From Blastocatellia bacterium AA13 (GTDB lineage Bacteria > Acidobacteriota > Blastocatellia > UBA7656), in contig QHVH01000003.1 in NCBI GenBank assembly GCA_003222245.1, positions 1-64,000 of the forward strand: a DNA stretch of 64,000 bases, given 5' to 3'. The notes beneath the pieces are model-generated. The model saw nothing but the letters and a program-made list of their open reading frames with translations, was not told where the DNA came from and did no database searches. The first letter of the stretch is position 1. Each line of letters opens with the position of its first letter. Positions 33,995-42,212 of the stretch are shown piece after piece. A program made the translations under genes and the position numbers.

Positions 33995-34929
33995 CATATG
34001 TTGAACCACGGAGTCAATAGTACATACTTGATTCGGAATACCTGCCTGATGAGCAGCTTGACCGGCATGCTCAGCAGAATCGAGATAGCAAAGAATTGGA
34101 AGACCAGGTACTGCAGCATCGTGGTGCGCTCGAATATTTTCTTTTCGAACTTGCTCCAGGTTATCACCAGATGGATAACAAGCCCGGCGATGACATAAAA
34201 GGCGCCGACCACTACCAGCCCAAAGACCGCCTGCCAGGGCTGCGTCTTGATCCCGAATAGAACCGGCAAGTCTCGGTTTACTTCGTAGACCGCGGCGTTG
34301 TGGTCCCACGTCGTACCAGGCCAGAACCAGACCCATCCCGGTCCTCTTATAAACGTGCCGATAAAAATCAGCGCGATCCACATCAGGAAACCCCAGCAGA
34401 ACGCGCTTACCGCCACCTTTCGCTGTTTCCACGTATAGTAGCCGACTCCGAGCGGGTTCGAATCAACGTACGGGAACGCCATCAAGCCGATGATTATGAG
34501 CGTGGGCATTACCACGCCGGCGATCCACGGATCGAAGTAGACCAGCATCTCCTGCAGCCCGAGGAAGTACCACGGCGCCTTCGATGGGTTCATCGTCAGG
34601 TTCGGATTGGAAGGCTCTTCCAGCGGCGCATTAAGAGTGATGGACCAGACGAACAGCAGCACCGTCACTATGATCGTCGCAAGGAATTCGACCCGAAGGA
34701 GAAAGGGCCACACGTGAACTTCCTTGGTCCAATGAGGCTTCCACGGCCAGGTCTTGCGATGATGCGTCTTGGCGAGCGCGGTATCGCCTTCAAGCGTTTC
34801 AGCGAGCCGGTCGTTGGCCCGCGCTTGCCTGAATCCCAGCCAGGTAAAGAACGGAACCAGGAATAACAGCGCCACGATTGGCACGTTATCCGGCGCCGAG
34901 GCTATCGTCCACAACTGTCCCCAATCCAT
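33994..34929 (-). CDS. Cytochrome b subunit IV-type protein (C-terminal part of cytochrome b)
   Basis: 311 residues, with GAGGGG before the ATG. Its helices match the C-terminal half of cytochrome b: the first polar segment, then KAPWYFLGLQEMLVYFDPW. The usual quinol-site PEWY motif reads APWY here, so the Glu is missing, as in some other bacterial bc-type complexes. The C-terminal half adds more helices (VFGLVVVGAFYVIAGLVIHL and LQYLVFQFFAISILLSM) than the short subunit IV of b6f. It belongs to a quinol:cytochrome oxidoreductase with the adjacent petB-like and Rieske genes. Confidence 0.9.
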   Translation of the reverse strand: MDWGQLWTIASAPDNVPIVALLFLVPFFTWLGFRQARANDRLAETLEGDTALAKTHHRKTWPWKPHWTKEVHVWPFLLRVEFLATIIVTVLLFVWSITLNAPLEEPSNPNLTMNPSKAPWYFLGLQEMLVYFDPWIAGVVMPTLIIIGLMAFPYVDSNPLGVGYYTWKQRKVAVSAFCWGFLMWIALIFIGTFIRGPGWVWFWPGTTWDHNAAVYEVNRDLPVLFGIKTQPWQAVFGLVVVGAFYVIAGLVIHLVITWSKFEKKIFERTTMLQYLVFQFFAISILLSMPVKLLIRQVFRIKYVLLTPWFNI

Positions 34930-35014
34930 AGTCGGCCCCTCTTCGTGATCAAGGATTCTCTTGCAATACTCCGGGTCCGGGCAGGCGATTCGACCCTGCC
35001 GCGTGTTCCCTTCC

Positions 35015-35980
35015 CTATTTCACTGACTGCTTGACGGCGCGCGCGCCCGGACTCTTCATTTCCGAAGTCAGAGTGATCGGCGCGGGCCCCGAGATACCGC
35101 CGTCCTTTCGAACGCGCCAGAAATGAATCGCCATCAGAACGCTCGCGATAACCGGAATCGCTATGCAGTGCCAGATGTAACTTCTAAGCAACGCGTTCGC
35201 GTCGACGATCGAGCCGCCCAGCAACGCGAATCTGACGTCGTTATATGGGGTCATTCCGAGCTGCGGTCCGAACGGTCCTTCGTGGCCGAGCCCCGGCGTT
35301 CCACGGGCCATGTTCGTGCCCACGGTGACGGCCCAGAAGCCGAGTTGATCGTCGGGCAGCAGATATCCCGTGAAGCTCAACAACAACGTCAGCACGAGAA
35401 GAAGCACGCCGACGCACCAGTTGAACTCGCGAGGCGTCTTGTAGCTGCCCGTTAACACCACGCGGAACATATGCAGCCAGGTCGTGATCACCATCAGGTG
35501 CGCGGCCCATCGATGCATGTTCCGGAGGAGTTTGCCGAACGGCACGTCGCTTTCAAGGTAGAGAATGTCGCGGTAAGCCTGTCCCTTCGTCGGATGGTAG
35601 TAGAACATCAATAGGATTCCAGTGAAGGTCAGTACAATGAACAGGTAAAAAGTTATACCGCCCATTCCCCACGTATAGCTGAACCGGGTCGCGTCGCGAT
35701 TGATCTTGGCCGGGTGGAGGTGCAGAAACACGTTCGTCAGCACTCCGAGCGATCGGCTTCGCGGCGTAGGCTCGTGCTTTACGCGAAAGATCGATTTGTA
35801 TATCTGAGTCCGGGTCGGGTCCTTAAGGTTCTCGAGCTCTTCGCGAATGTTCTCCTTGGAGCTCTTCTTCTTCAAGAGATCCAATTCATCTTTTATGTTG
35901 GCCTTGAACCCGGATCCCACAACCTCCAGCTCGCTGCCGGTGGCTTTCGACTCGGTCTTTGCCGGCTTATCGGATTCCAT
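35015..35980 (-). CDS. Cytochrome b6-like protein (N-terminal part of cytochrome b)
   Basis: 321 residues. The first ~90 residues are polar and highly charged ([18 protein letters not shown]), an extension not found in classical cytochrome b6. Four transmembrane helices follow. Haem ligands are the two His in [12 protein letters not shown] and the pair in [21 protein letters not shown], giving two b haems. [10 protein letters not shown] lies in the loop before helix D. It is part of the quinol-oxidising complex, with subunit IV 85 nt downstream. Confidence 0.93.
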   Translation of the reverse strand: MESDKPAKTESKATGSELEVVGSGFKANIKDELDLLKKKSSKENIREELENLKDPTRTQIYKSIFRVKHEPTPRSRSLGVLTNVFLHLHPAKINRDATRFSYTWGMGGITFYLFIVLTFTGILLMFYYHPTKGQAYRDILYLESDVPFGKLLRNMHRWAAHLMVITTWLHMFRVVLTGSYKTPREFNWCVGVLLLVLTLLLSFTGYLLPDDQLGFWAVTVGTNMARGTPGLGHEGPFGPQLGMTPYNDVRFALLGGSIVDANALLRSYIWHCIAIPVIASVLMAIHFWRVRKDGGISGPAPITLTSEMKSPGARAVKQSVK

Positions 35981-36042
35981 TATGCCCCCCCAGGCTCTTT
36001 ATGCTCTTGTTCTGCTTATTGTGTTTCTAGCTTGTTGTGCTT

Positions 36043-36738
36043 CTAGACTGAAATGTAGGCGCCGCCGGTTCCTCCGGAGTCATGATCGTTGAACTGGCTG
36101 TCCTTGCCCTTATCGCGTTCCCAGCTATACAAGCGAGCCGTGTTGACGACCAGTTGGCCTTCGGCGTCGAGTTCGATGTGGGCGCGATCCATCGGGCGAG
36201 GAGCGGGCCCTTCGAAGTTTACGCCTTCGCTGTCATAACCGCTTCCGTGACACGGGCATTTGAACTTGTTTTCGCCGGCCTTCCAGTCGGGAGTGCATCC
36301 GAGGTGGGTGCATCGGGCATAAATCACAAACAGCCGTTCGGCGTTGCGAACTACCCAGATGCGGTACTGCTGTTGGAACTTCGTGTCGACGCCGATGCCA
36401 AAATCACCGGGGAGACCGATTCTAAATACGGTATTTGGCTCGAAGATAGCACGAGGCAGGAAGAACCGCAGGAACATGAGGAGGCAGGCGACGAGGAAGC
36501 CCGCGACGGAGGTCCAGATAATAGTGCGGCGGAGTATCCTAACTTCACCGGCTAAAGACGCGCTCTGGACGACTTTGGTTCGCGCTCCTGCCGAGGTTCC
36601 AATAGCGGGCTTGGACGGCTTGGCTGGTGCTGGTTTTTCTGGTTTTGCTTTCTCTACTGGTGCTGTTGCCTCAGATTTTCCCTCGTTTCCCACGTCGTTG
36701 CTTGCGTCGTCTACAGTCTCCATGCTGGCAGTCTCCAT
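36043..36738 (-). CDS. Rieske iron-sulfur protein
   Basis: 231 residues. An Ala/Lys/Pro-rich N-terminal stretch (about 20-55) precedes one transmembrane segment (IWTSVAGFLVACLLMFLRFF). The 2Fe-2S cluster is bound by CTHLGC and CPCHGSGYD, the Cys/His pairs of the Rieske fold. It carries electrons from quinol to the c-type cytochrome. It is the first gene of the respiratory cluster; the next gene starts 62 nt on. Confidence 0.95.
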   Translation of the reverse strand: METASMETVDDASNDVGNEGKSEATAPVEKAKPEKPAPAKPSKPAIGTSAGARTKVVQSASLAGEVRILRRTIIWTSVAGFLVACLLMFLRFFLPRAIFEPNTVFRIGLPGDFGIGVDTKFQQQYRIWVVRNAERLFVIYARCTHLGCTPDWKAGENKFKCPCHGSGYDSEGVNFEGPAPRPMDRAHIELDAEGQLVVNTARLYSWERDKGKDSQFNDHDSGGTGGAYISV

Positions 36739-37116
36739 GAATGCGTCCGTTGGAACGGCCCTTATGAATAATGAATGATGAAGCGCTTGGAGCGCTCCTG
36801 CGATTTATACGGTATGATTGGAGGCGACTGCTGGTCATTGCCGAATCTGCTCTGAGAACTCTACCCGTACCCCGGAACTGATTATTCGGTACTGATCTGC
36901 TTGTTGTGAAGAACCATCAATTAACATCTTCTTTTGATCTTTGTCAAGCATGCGGAAATGGGATTCTGAGCGGGAATCCGCACGGCTCTGGACATTGTTC
37001 TCCTACCCGATCGAGAGTTCCTGCTTTATATAAGGCGTGAACATATCCTCCCTCGCATCCGGGGGCTGCGCTACGCTGGCCCCGGCTATTGACGCGTTCC
37101 CCTTCAAGGAACATAG
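36739..37116. other. Divergent intergenic region upstream of the Rieske gene
   Basis: About 380 nt, AT-rich in the middle. It must hold the promoter of the respiratory cluster (leftward). The sequence TTATTCGG...TTTGATCTTTGTCAAGCATG does not let me pick a -35/-10 pair with confidence. A GTG-initiated frame from 37037 runs into the glutaredoxin-like gene in another frame. Confidence 0.4.
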
Positions 37117-37368
37117 CCCTCCCCGGTTATCATCTACAGCCGGCCGGGTTGCCGCCTTTGCGAAGAAGCAAAGGCCAGTATCGAGACATCAGGACTGGAA
37201 CATCTCTTCACGCTTGAAGAGATCAACATCGACGACCATCCCGATCTTCAGGAGCGCTACGGCTATGATATTCCGGTCGTGTTGATTAACAGGACAAAGG
37301 TGTTCAAACACAAAGTGGAGGTGTCGGAATTCAGGCGCAAGCTGCTCCGATTGAGCCGACACACCTAA
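37117..37368 (+). pseudogene. Glutaredoxin-like protein without a usable start (possible frameshift)
   Basis: From the GTT at 37126 the frame reads VIIYSRPGCRLCEEAKASIE and then DIPVVLINRTKVF...SEFRRKLLRLSR, 80 residues to the TAA at 37366. YSRPGC.LC.EA and the cis-Pro IPVV are typical of small glutaredoxin/DUF836-like thiol proteins, with an intact CxxC. In this frame a TAG at 37114 precedes it and no ATG, GTG or TTG lies between. A single extra C in the run at 37121-37124 would join it to the GTG-initiated frame from 37037, giving about 110 residues. Either a one-base deletion (real or a sequencing error) or a non-standard start is needed. It is convergent with carD. Confidence 0.6.
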
Positions 37369-37418
37369 TAACACTCTCAGCTTATAATATGACGGTCGGC
37401 GCCCTGGTATTGAATCGC

Positions 37419-38006
37419 TCAGGAGCCCAGAACCGCGGGCTCGTCGGGCTCCTCCCGATCTTTTCTCTGAGCCAAAGCTTGTCCGATATGTTCGTCGGCT
37501 GCCGCCCTTTCCTCGCCGGTCACCTCCGAGATCTCGCAGACCAGCATTCGCCTCGCTTTCTCGAGCGTCCGCAATTCACCCTGTGTCAGCGACCTTGCGC
37601 ACCTCAGGTCGGTTAGCGATGCAACGATGTCGGCGAGATCAAAGGGAGAACCGGAGTTAAAGAGCTTCAAATTCTCCAGCGCGCGCTGCTTCCAGGTTCC
37701 GGCTGATTTGACCGTCTTTTTCAGATGCGCCAGGAGTCTTGGAATCTCGGATGTCTCCATCATCGAACGGACGCCGATGGCCTCGGCTTTTTCCACCGGT
37801 ATGAATAACTCGCCCGCGCGATCATCGTCGAGGACGATCAAATGGTAAAACATAACCGTCCTCTCATTGACGACTCTCTGTTCAATGCTTCCGAGACGGC
37901 ACGGGCCAAGACCGGGATAGACCGCTTTTTCACCGACTTTCAGACTCAGTGCATTTCTATTCAAGCCGGCAGGCGCCAGGCTCTTATTCAGTTCAGGCAT
38001 GCTCAC
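37419..38006 (-). CDS. CarD/CdnL-family transcription regulator
   Basis: 195 residues. The RNA-polymerase-interacting (RID/Tudor-like) domain is at about 22-85: LKVGEKAVYPGLGPCRLGSI and LFIPVEKAEAIGVRSMM. It is followed by a helical C-terminal domain including TWKQRALENLKL and SLTDL. CarD-type proteins bind the RNA polymerase beta subunit and stabilise open complexes at promoters, often rRNA ones. A Gly-Pro-Cys in the loop and a short Glu/Arg-rich tail are local features. No operon partner. Confidence 0.9.
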   Translation of the reverse strand: MSMPELNKSLAPAGLNRNALSLKVGEKAVYPGLGPCRLGSIEQRVVNERTVMFYHLIVLDDDRAGELFIPVEKAEAIGVRSMMETSEIPRLLAHLKKTVKSAGTWKQRALENLKLFNSGSPFDLADIVASLTDLRCARSLTQGELRTLEKARRMLVCEISEVTGEERAAADEHIGQALAQRKDREEPDEPAVLGS

Positions 38007-38174
38007 AGAAGGGCTCCTTTGTGGACCGGAGCTTCAAAGCTGTTCGTCTCGCGTCAGGGCGGGTCAGCCTTAATGGTCTCCGATGCTGAGATATCTCTAC
38101 GTTGATTTCCTTTGAATTGCCGCAAAGTCCTGTCGGTTTAGGCTCGCTGCGTCGATTTTCGTTTGGAGGTTATG

Positions 38175-39320
38175 TCATTTCCGTCCGCTCGCCTCCGGCA
38201 TTCCCATTTGCCGCAGCCAGCGAAAGTGCGCCCCGACGCCCCCCCAGAAGGACTTGTGTTCGATGTAGTTCACCGTGAAATCTCTACACGTGCTTTCGAC
38301 GACTTTCGAGATGGCCGGATAATTGACGTGGCAGATTTTCGGGAACAGATGGTGTTCGATTTGAAAGTTCAAGCCACCCAACAGCCAGGTCGCTATGCGG
38401 CTGCCCCGCGCGAAGTTCACCGTCGTCTCTATCTGATGTATGGCCCACGAATTGTCTATCCTGCCGGTCTCAGGCTGGGGCAGCGGAAATTCCGCCTGCT
38501 CGACGCAGTGCGCAAGTTGAAAAACCACGCTCAGGGTAATTCCGAGAACAAGCACCCCCACCGCGTAGAACGACGCCACGACCCATACCGGATGTAGCAG
38601 CAACGGTATTACGAATACCAGCGTGAAGAAGAGCGCTTTACCCGCAAGGAATATGACAAGGTTCAAGCCTTTTGGACGGGGCACGCGATGTTTGCCGATT
38701 CGGCCGGTGATGACATCGCGAAAATCGCCGACCATATGCCACTTCATCGCCAGCAAGCCATAAAGCGGCCACAGATAGAATTGCTGCCATCGATGAAACC
38801 ACAAGCGTCTCTGATGCGGCGTCAGCCGCGCGATCAAGCGCAGCGTGATATCGGAGTCTTCTCCATCGATGTTCACATAGGTGTGATGGAAGATCCCGTG
38901 TTTCCAACGCCAGAGATAGCAACTACCGCCCACCAGATCGAGAGTCATAGCCGCGAGCTTGTTGACCGGCGCGTAATCCGAATAGGCGTGATGTCCGCCG
39001 TCGTGCTGAATATTGAAACCGATTGAGGCCGTGGCGAGCCCGAGCAAAACCGTGAGCGGGGCGGCCTGCCACCATGCGGTCGCCAGGAATACCAGCGCTA
39101 TATAAGAAGCCGCGGAGCAGACGAGCAGAATCGCCGTTTTCAAGTACATTTGCGGGCAGTCACGTCGACGCCTGCCGGTTCTCTCGAAAAATTCGTCGAT
39201 CCGTCGCCGAAGCTCGATGTGAAAATCATTATTACCGCTGAATTTTAGTCTCTCGTCAGACTCCGAAGCATGGAAAGGCAGTACCGCGCCCTGCGACTGA
39301 AGTTCACCGCTCTCTGTCAT
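38175..39320 (-). CDS. Membrane fatty acid desaturase
   Basis: 381 residues. The three histidine boxes are IQHDGGHHAYSD, WKHGIFHHTYVN and NFQIEHHLFP, which bind the di-iron centre; the QIEHH form is common in front-end and acyl-lipid desaturases. Four hydrophobic segments lie between the boxes. There is no fused cytochrome b5 domain. It introduces double bonds into fatty acyl chains in the inner membrane. The position of the double bond cannot be told. Its ATG overlaps the stop of the small gene at 39317-39574 (ATGA). Confidence 0.93.
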   Translation of the reverse strand: MTESGELQSQGAVLPFHASESDERLKFSGNNDFHIELRRRIDEFFERTGRRRRDCPQMYLKTAILLVCSAASYIALVFLATAWWQAAPLTVLLGLATASIGFNIQHDGGHHAYSDYAPVNKLAAMTLDLVGGSCYLWRWKHGIFHHTYVNIDGEDSDITLRLIARLTPHQRRLWFHRWQQFYLWPLYGLLAMKWHMVGDFRDVITGRIGKHRVPRPKGLNLVIFLAGKALFFTLVFVIPLLLHPVWVVASFYAVGVLVLGITLSVVFQLAHCVEQAEFPLPQPETGRIDNSWAIHQIETTVNFARGSRIATWLLGGLNFQIEHHLFPKICHVNYPAISKVVESTCRDFTVNYIEHKSFWGGVGAHFRWLRQMGMPEASGRK

Positions 39321-39574
39321 AAGATCCTTCCGAAGTACGCCAAGCTGTCTTCACCGCAATGATTCCAGGGTCTGGCTACGCGATCGAGGCCAGATAGGAT
39401 CATAACGAGCTTCAATTGTCGACTCTCAATGAACGATACAGTTTCGCGTTCATCTCGAGCCGTATAAAAGTAAATGTTCCCGTCTACTTTGATGCCGGTC
39501 GAGAGTTTGGCGGCGTTGATCAGACTCTCGTGCTCTTTAAATCGATCCGACTCAGGGGTCGGCTGAATCATCAT
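39317..39574 (-). CDS. Small protein of unknown function, coupled to the desaturase
   Basis: 85 residues, with KLSTGIKVDGNIYFYTARDE and SRQLKLVMILSGLDRVARPW. No family recognised. Its TGA overlaps the ATG of the desaturase gene, which is the main reason to believe it is translated. Confidence 0.4.
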   Translation of the reverse strand: MMIQPTPESDRFKEHESLINAAKLSTGIKVDGNIYFYTARDERETVSFIESRQLKLVMILSGLDRVARPWNHCGEDSLAYFGRIL

Positions 39575-39913
39575 GATATCAGTCCGTTCTGTCGATACAT
39601 TATTCAGCGCTATCGACTGTCGTACTATACGCCTATGATGAGCAAAGCGCTGTTCGATAATGAGGATCGCAGGCTTCTCTCGGGGGCTCTCATCAAGTTA
39701 TCACGGCGATAAGATATCATAGCGCTAATTGCCCAATTAGTCAGGAGTGTGCCGACAAAAAATCGAGCCGCTTCATTTGAAAGTGAATTGGAGGTGATTT
39801 GAGAAGAGATAGTAGGTATCGATTGTCAAACTGAGGGCCGGCGCCCGCCAAGCGCATATTGCGTTTGGCGGGCGCCGGCCGGATGTGACTTCGAACGAAA
39901 CGCGCCGCCGATT
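39575..39913. other. Intergenic region, 340 nt
   Basis: No gene recognised. It contains a very strong palindrome (39836-39880) just after the stop of the delta-60 gene. The promoter for the desaturase pair must lie in its left part, but no clear -35/-10 pair stands out. Confidence 0.4.
39836..39880 (-). terminator. Large GC-rich hairpin after the delta-60 gene
   Basis: GGCCGGCGCCCGCCAAGCGC and its near-perfect complement, separated by about 5 nt (ATATT), form a stem of about 20 bp with one mismatch (GCG.TTTGG against CCAA.CGC). It starts about 34 nt beyond the stop codon of 39914-41191 on the minus strand. There is no T-run on either strand. Probably a transcription end or an mRNA-stabilising element. 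Confidence 0.55.
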
Positions 39914-41191
39914 TCAGGCGGCAGCGCGCCCTGCGACCAGGATCTTGCTATTGGAATCGATTGCGATAGCATTCGCTTCTTCGTTGAGGCTGCTCGTGAA
40001 ATCGGTCCCCAGTTTCCCATCGTGCGAGAAGGACGAATCCAAATCGCCGTTTTCTTTGTATCGCGCCAGTACAAATTCATAGCCTCCGGCCGCCCCGGAG
40101 TAACCGCTTCCAGCAACTACGATTCTGTCTTTCTTATCAATGCTCATAGCGTTGACGCTTTCACTGGTGGTGCTGGTGAAGTCGGTAATGAGCTTGCCAT
40201 TGCTGGCGAATGTATTGTCCAGACTGCCGTCGCTGTGGTATCGCGCCAGGGCGAACTGCCCGGAAAAACCGCCGCTGTTCACGACGGCATATCCCGCAGC
40301 CACAATCCTGCCCTTGCTGTCTATGGTGACGGACCTGACCGATGACTGCGTAATGTTCGCGCCGGCAAAGTCGGTTACCAGCTTTCCATTGCCCGCGAAG
40401 GCAGAATCCAAATCACCATTCTCTTTGTACCGCGCGAGCGCAAACGACTCGCCGAAGCTGCCGGAACGCCCCGCTACCACAATCCGGCCCTTGGAATCGA
40501 TGGCAATGGCGTTCGCTTGAGCAAACTTCTTGCCGTCGACCGGGTCGGCGGGGAAGTCGGTAGTGAGCTTGCCGTTCCCGGCAAACGTGTTGTCGAGGTC
40601 GCCGTTGTCCTTGTACCTTGCAAGAGCAAACTTATAGGAAGAACCCGCGCCTTCGGGAAGACCCGCGTACCCTGCCACGACGATCCTTCCCTGGGAGTCA
40701 ATGGCGAGAGCGCTAATGGATTCAGATGTATAACTGGTGAAGTCCGTGACGAGCATCCCATCAGTCGAGAAGCTCGTATCCAGAGAGCCGTCTTCGTTGT
40801 ATCGCGCCAACGCAAACTGGGGTGTCGCGCCGGTTCCAATAATATTGGCGAATCCACCGACAACTATTCGGTGGTTGGAGTCAATAGCCAGCGCCGTAGC
40901 CGCCTCGTTGGCGCTGCTTGTGAAATCGGTCGTGAGCTTGCCGCTTGTGGAAAAGCTCGTATCCAGGCTGCCATCCTTCTTATATCGCGCCAGAGCAAAC
41001 CGCTGTTTGCCTCCGACGGTGGCGTAGCCCGCCGCCACGATGCGGCCCTTGGAATCGATAGCCATGGCGTTGACCACCTCGTCTGTACTGCTGCTAAAGT
41101 TGCTCTTCACTTTGCCATCGCTCGAGAAAGTCGTATCCAGGCTGCCGTCCTCGTTGTAACGAGCTAACGCAAATTGATTATTCTCAGACAT
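39914..41191 (-). CDS. Delta-60 repeat (beta-propeller-like) protein
   Basis: 425 residues made almost entirely of seven repeats of about 55-62 residues. Each starts F.LARY...G.LD..F...GK and ends with A(I/S)D...RI(V)VAG. This is the delta-60 repeat, found in secreted and surface proteins of soil bacteria. Seven copies would close a seven-bladed propeller. There is no signal peptide: the protein starts directly with MSENNQFALARYNEDG, seven nt after AGGAGAAG. It either stays in the cytoplasm or leaves by a non-Sec route. The ligand is unknown. Confidence 0.85.
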   Translation of the reverse strand: MSENNQFALARYNEDGSLDTTFSSDGKVKSNFSSSTDEVVNAMAIDSKGRIVAAGYATVGGKQRFALARYKKDGSLDTSFSTSGKLTTDFTSSANEAATALAIDSNHRIVVGGFANIIGTGATPQFALARYNEDGSLDTSFSTDGMLVTDFTSYTSESISALAIDSQGRIVVAGYAGLPEGAGSSYKFALARYKDNGDLDNTFAGNGKLTTDFPADPVDGKKFAQANAIAIDSKGRIVVAGRSGSFGESFALARYKENGDLDSAFAGNGKLVTDFAGANITQSSVRSVTIDSKGRIVAAGYAVVNSGGFSGQFALARYHSDGSLDNTFASNGKLITDFTSTTSESVNAMSIDKKDRIVVAGSGYSGAAGGYEFVLARYKENGDLDSSFSHDGKLGTDFTSSLNEEANAIAIDSNSKILVAGRAAA

Positions 41192-41577
41192 AGTGTCTTC
41201 TCCTCAGATTGGAATGTGTGTATTGGACAGGGTCGCGTAGTCGGAGGTCAGAACGTACTCTTCGGCCTCTGGCGCCTGATCTTTTAGATCACCACGGACG
41301 GGTGATCATAGCCGTCAGGCCTGAACAACGCTCCAACCATAGCGCGATTCATACGCAAAAGCTATTCATATCAGAATAACGGTAAAGCAATTCTCTTAAA
41401 CCTGGTCATCTGAAGTATCCGAACTCCAGACCCGAGCGTTGCTCGCGGTTGCCGGGCGTTGAGAAACGCGGTAGCTTCAACTGCCGCGGTGTTTCAGTCG
41501 ACGCGGATCAGAGGGACCGGACAGGCGCATATTAACCGAGTCAATCGAATGAAATCATCGTCGAGTGAGGGACCGCA
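41192..41577. other. Divergent intergenic region, 386 nt
   Basis: Promoters for the delta-60 gene (left) and for the small zinc-ribbon gene (right) must lie here. TTTTAGATCACCACGGACG and GGTGATC (about 41281-41308) contain a short inverted repeat (GATCACC...GGTGATC). No coding frame. Confidence 0.4.
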
Positions 41578-41757
41578 TTGAAACAACTGTTCGACGTCCT
41601 AATAACAGTTGTCGTGCTTGGAGGGATACTCGTCCTCAGCGCTGTATTCACCGACTGGTTTACTCGCAGGATGTACTACAAGTGTTCCGGGTGCGGCGCG
41701 TTGAATGCGAGGCGCCGCTCTCATTGCCGATTATGCGGAGACCAGCTCGTGGCCTGA
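41578..41757 (+). CDS. Small membrane protein with a zinc ribbon
   Basis: A TTG start with GAGGG 6 nt upstream gives 59 residues. One transmembrane segment (LITVVVLGGILVLSAVF) is followed by a cytoplasmic tail with CSGCGALNARRRSHCRLCG, two CxxC knuckles that should bind one zinc. It is too short for most gene finders. The function is unknown; small zinc-ribbon membrane proteins of this kind are often added to secretion or stress systems. The truncated FKBP gene follows 82 nt later. Confidence 0.6.
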   Translation: MKQLFDVLITVVVLGGILVLSAVFTDWFTRRMYYKCSGCGALNARRRSHCRLCGDQLVA

Positions 41758-41839
41758 AAGGTCAGCGCCTGTTTGATAGCTGTGGTCAATTTCGATATAA
41801 CTTTGCGTCTCTCAACTCAAAGTGCAAGGAGAAGGATCA

Positions 41840-42187
41840 GTGCCTGAAAGTAGAAAGCGCAAGGTTCGACATCGCGGCGGCAAAGACAAATCTAAAGGTC
41901 GGTCATCGAAGAATTCGCGCGGTATCAGCAAGCAAGTAATTGTCATCCTGATAATCGCGTCTTTCGTCATCGTGATCGGCCTGTATTTCTGGCTTGGCCG
42001 CACGACCAGGTCGACGCCTGCCTCGGTGGGGGGAACTCCCGTCATAGACGGTCAAACCGTCACTACGGCATCCGGCCTGAAATATGTCGACGAAGTGGTC
42101 GGTAACGGGCCCAGTCCTCAAGCGGGACAAACGGTGACGGTCCACTCAACGTTGAATTTTGAAGTCGAGCTACTCGGAGTAAACTGA
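41840..42187 (+). CDS. Internally deleted FKBP-type peptidyl-prolyl isomerase
   Basis: The GTG at 41840 has AAGGAGAAGG about 5 nt upstream, giving 115 residues. A basic N-terminus (KRKVRHRGGKDKSKGRSSKNSRG) and one transmembrane segment (VIVILIIASFVIVIGLYFWL) anchor it. The start of an FKBP domain follows: SGLKYVDEVVGNGPSPQAGQ and TVTVHST. It then jumps straight to LNFEVELLGVN, which is the last strand of FKBP. The central ~65-70 residues, including most of the active site, are absent with the frame kept. The product cannot have a normal prolyl isomerase fold. Confidence 0.75.
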   Translation: MPESRKRKVRHRGGKDKSKGRSSKNSRGISKQVIVILIIASFVIVIGLYFWLGRTTRSTPASVGGTPVIDGQTVTTASGLKYVDEVVGNGPSPQAGQTVTVHSTLNFEVELLGVN

Positions 42188-42212
42188 GGCGGTCTTTCCT
42201 CGACGCACAGCC

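Noticed and set aside
33768-34020. Plus-strand frames made of the 18-bp repeat
   Set aside because: They read HAQLIFHAQLIF-type repeats, antisense to the operon, and are artefacts of the tandem repeat.
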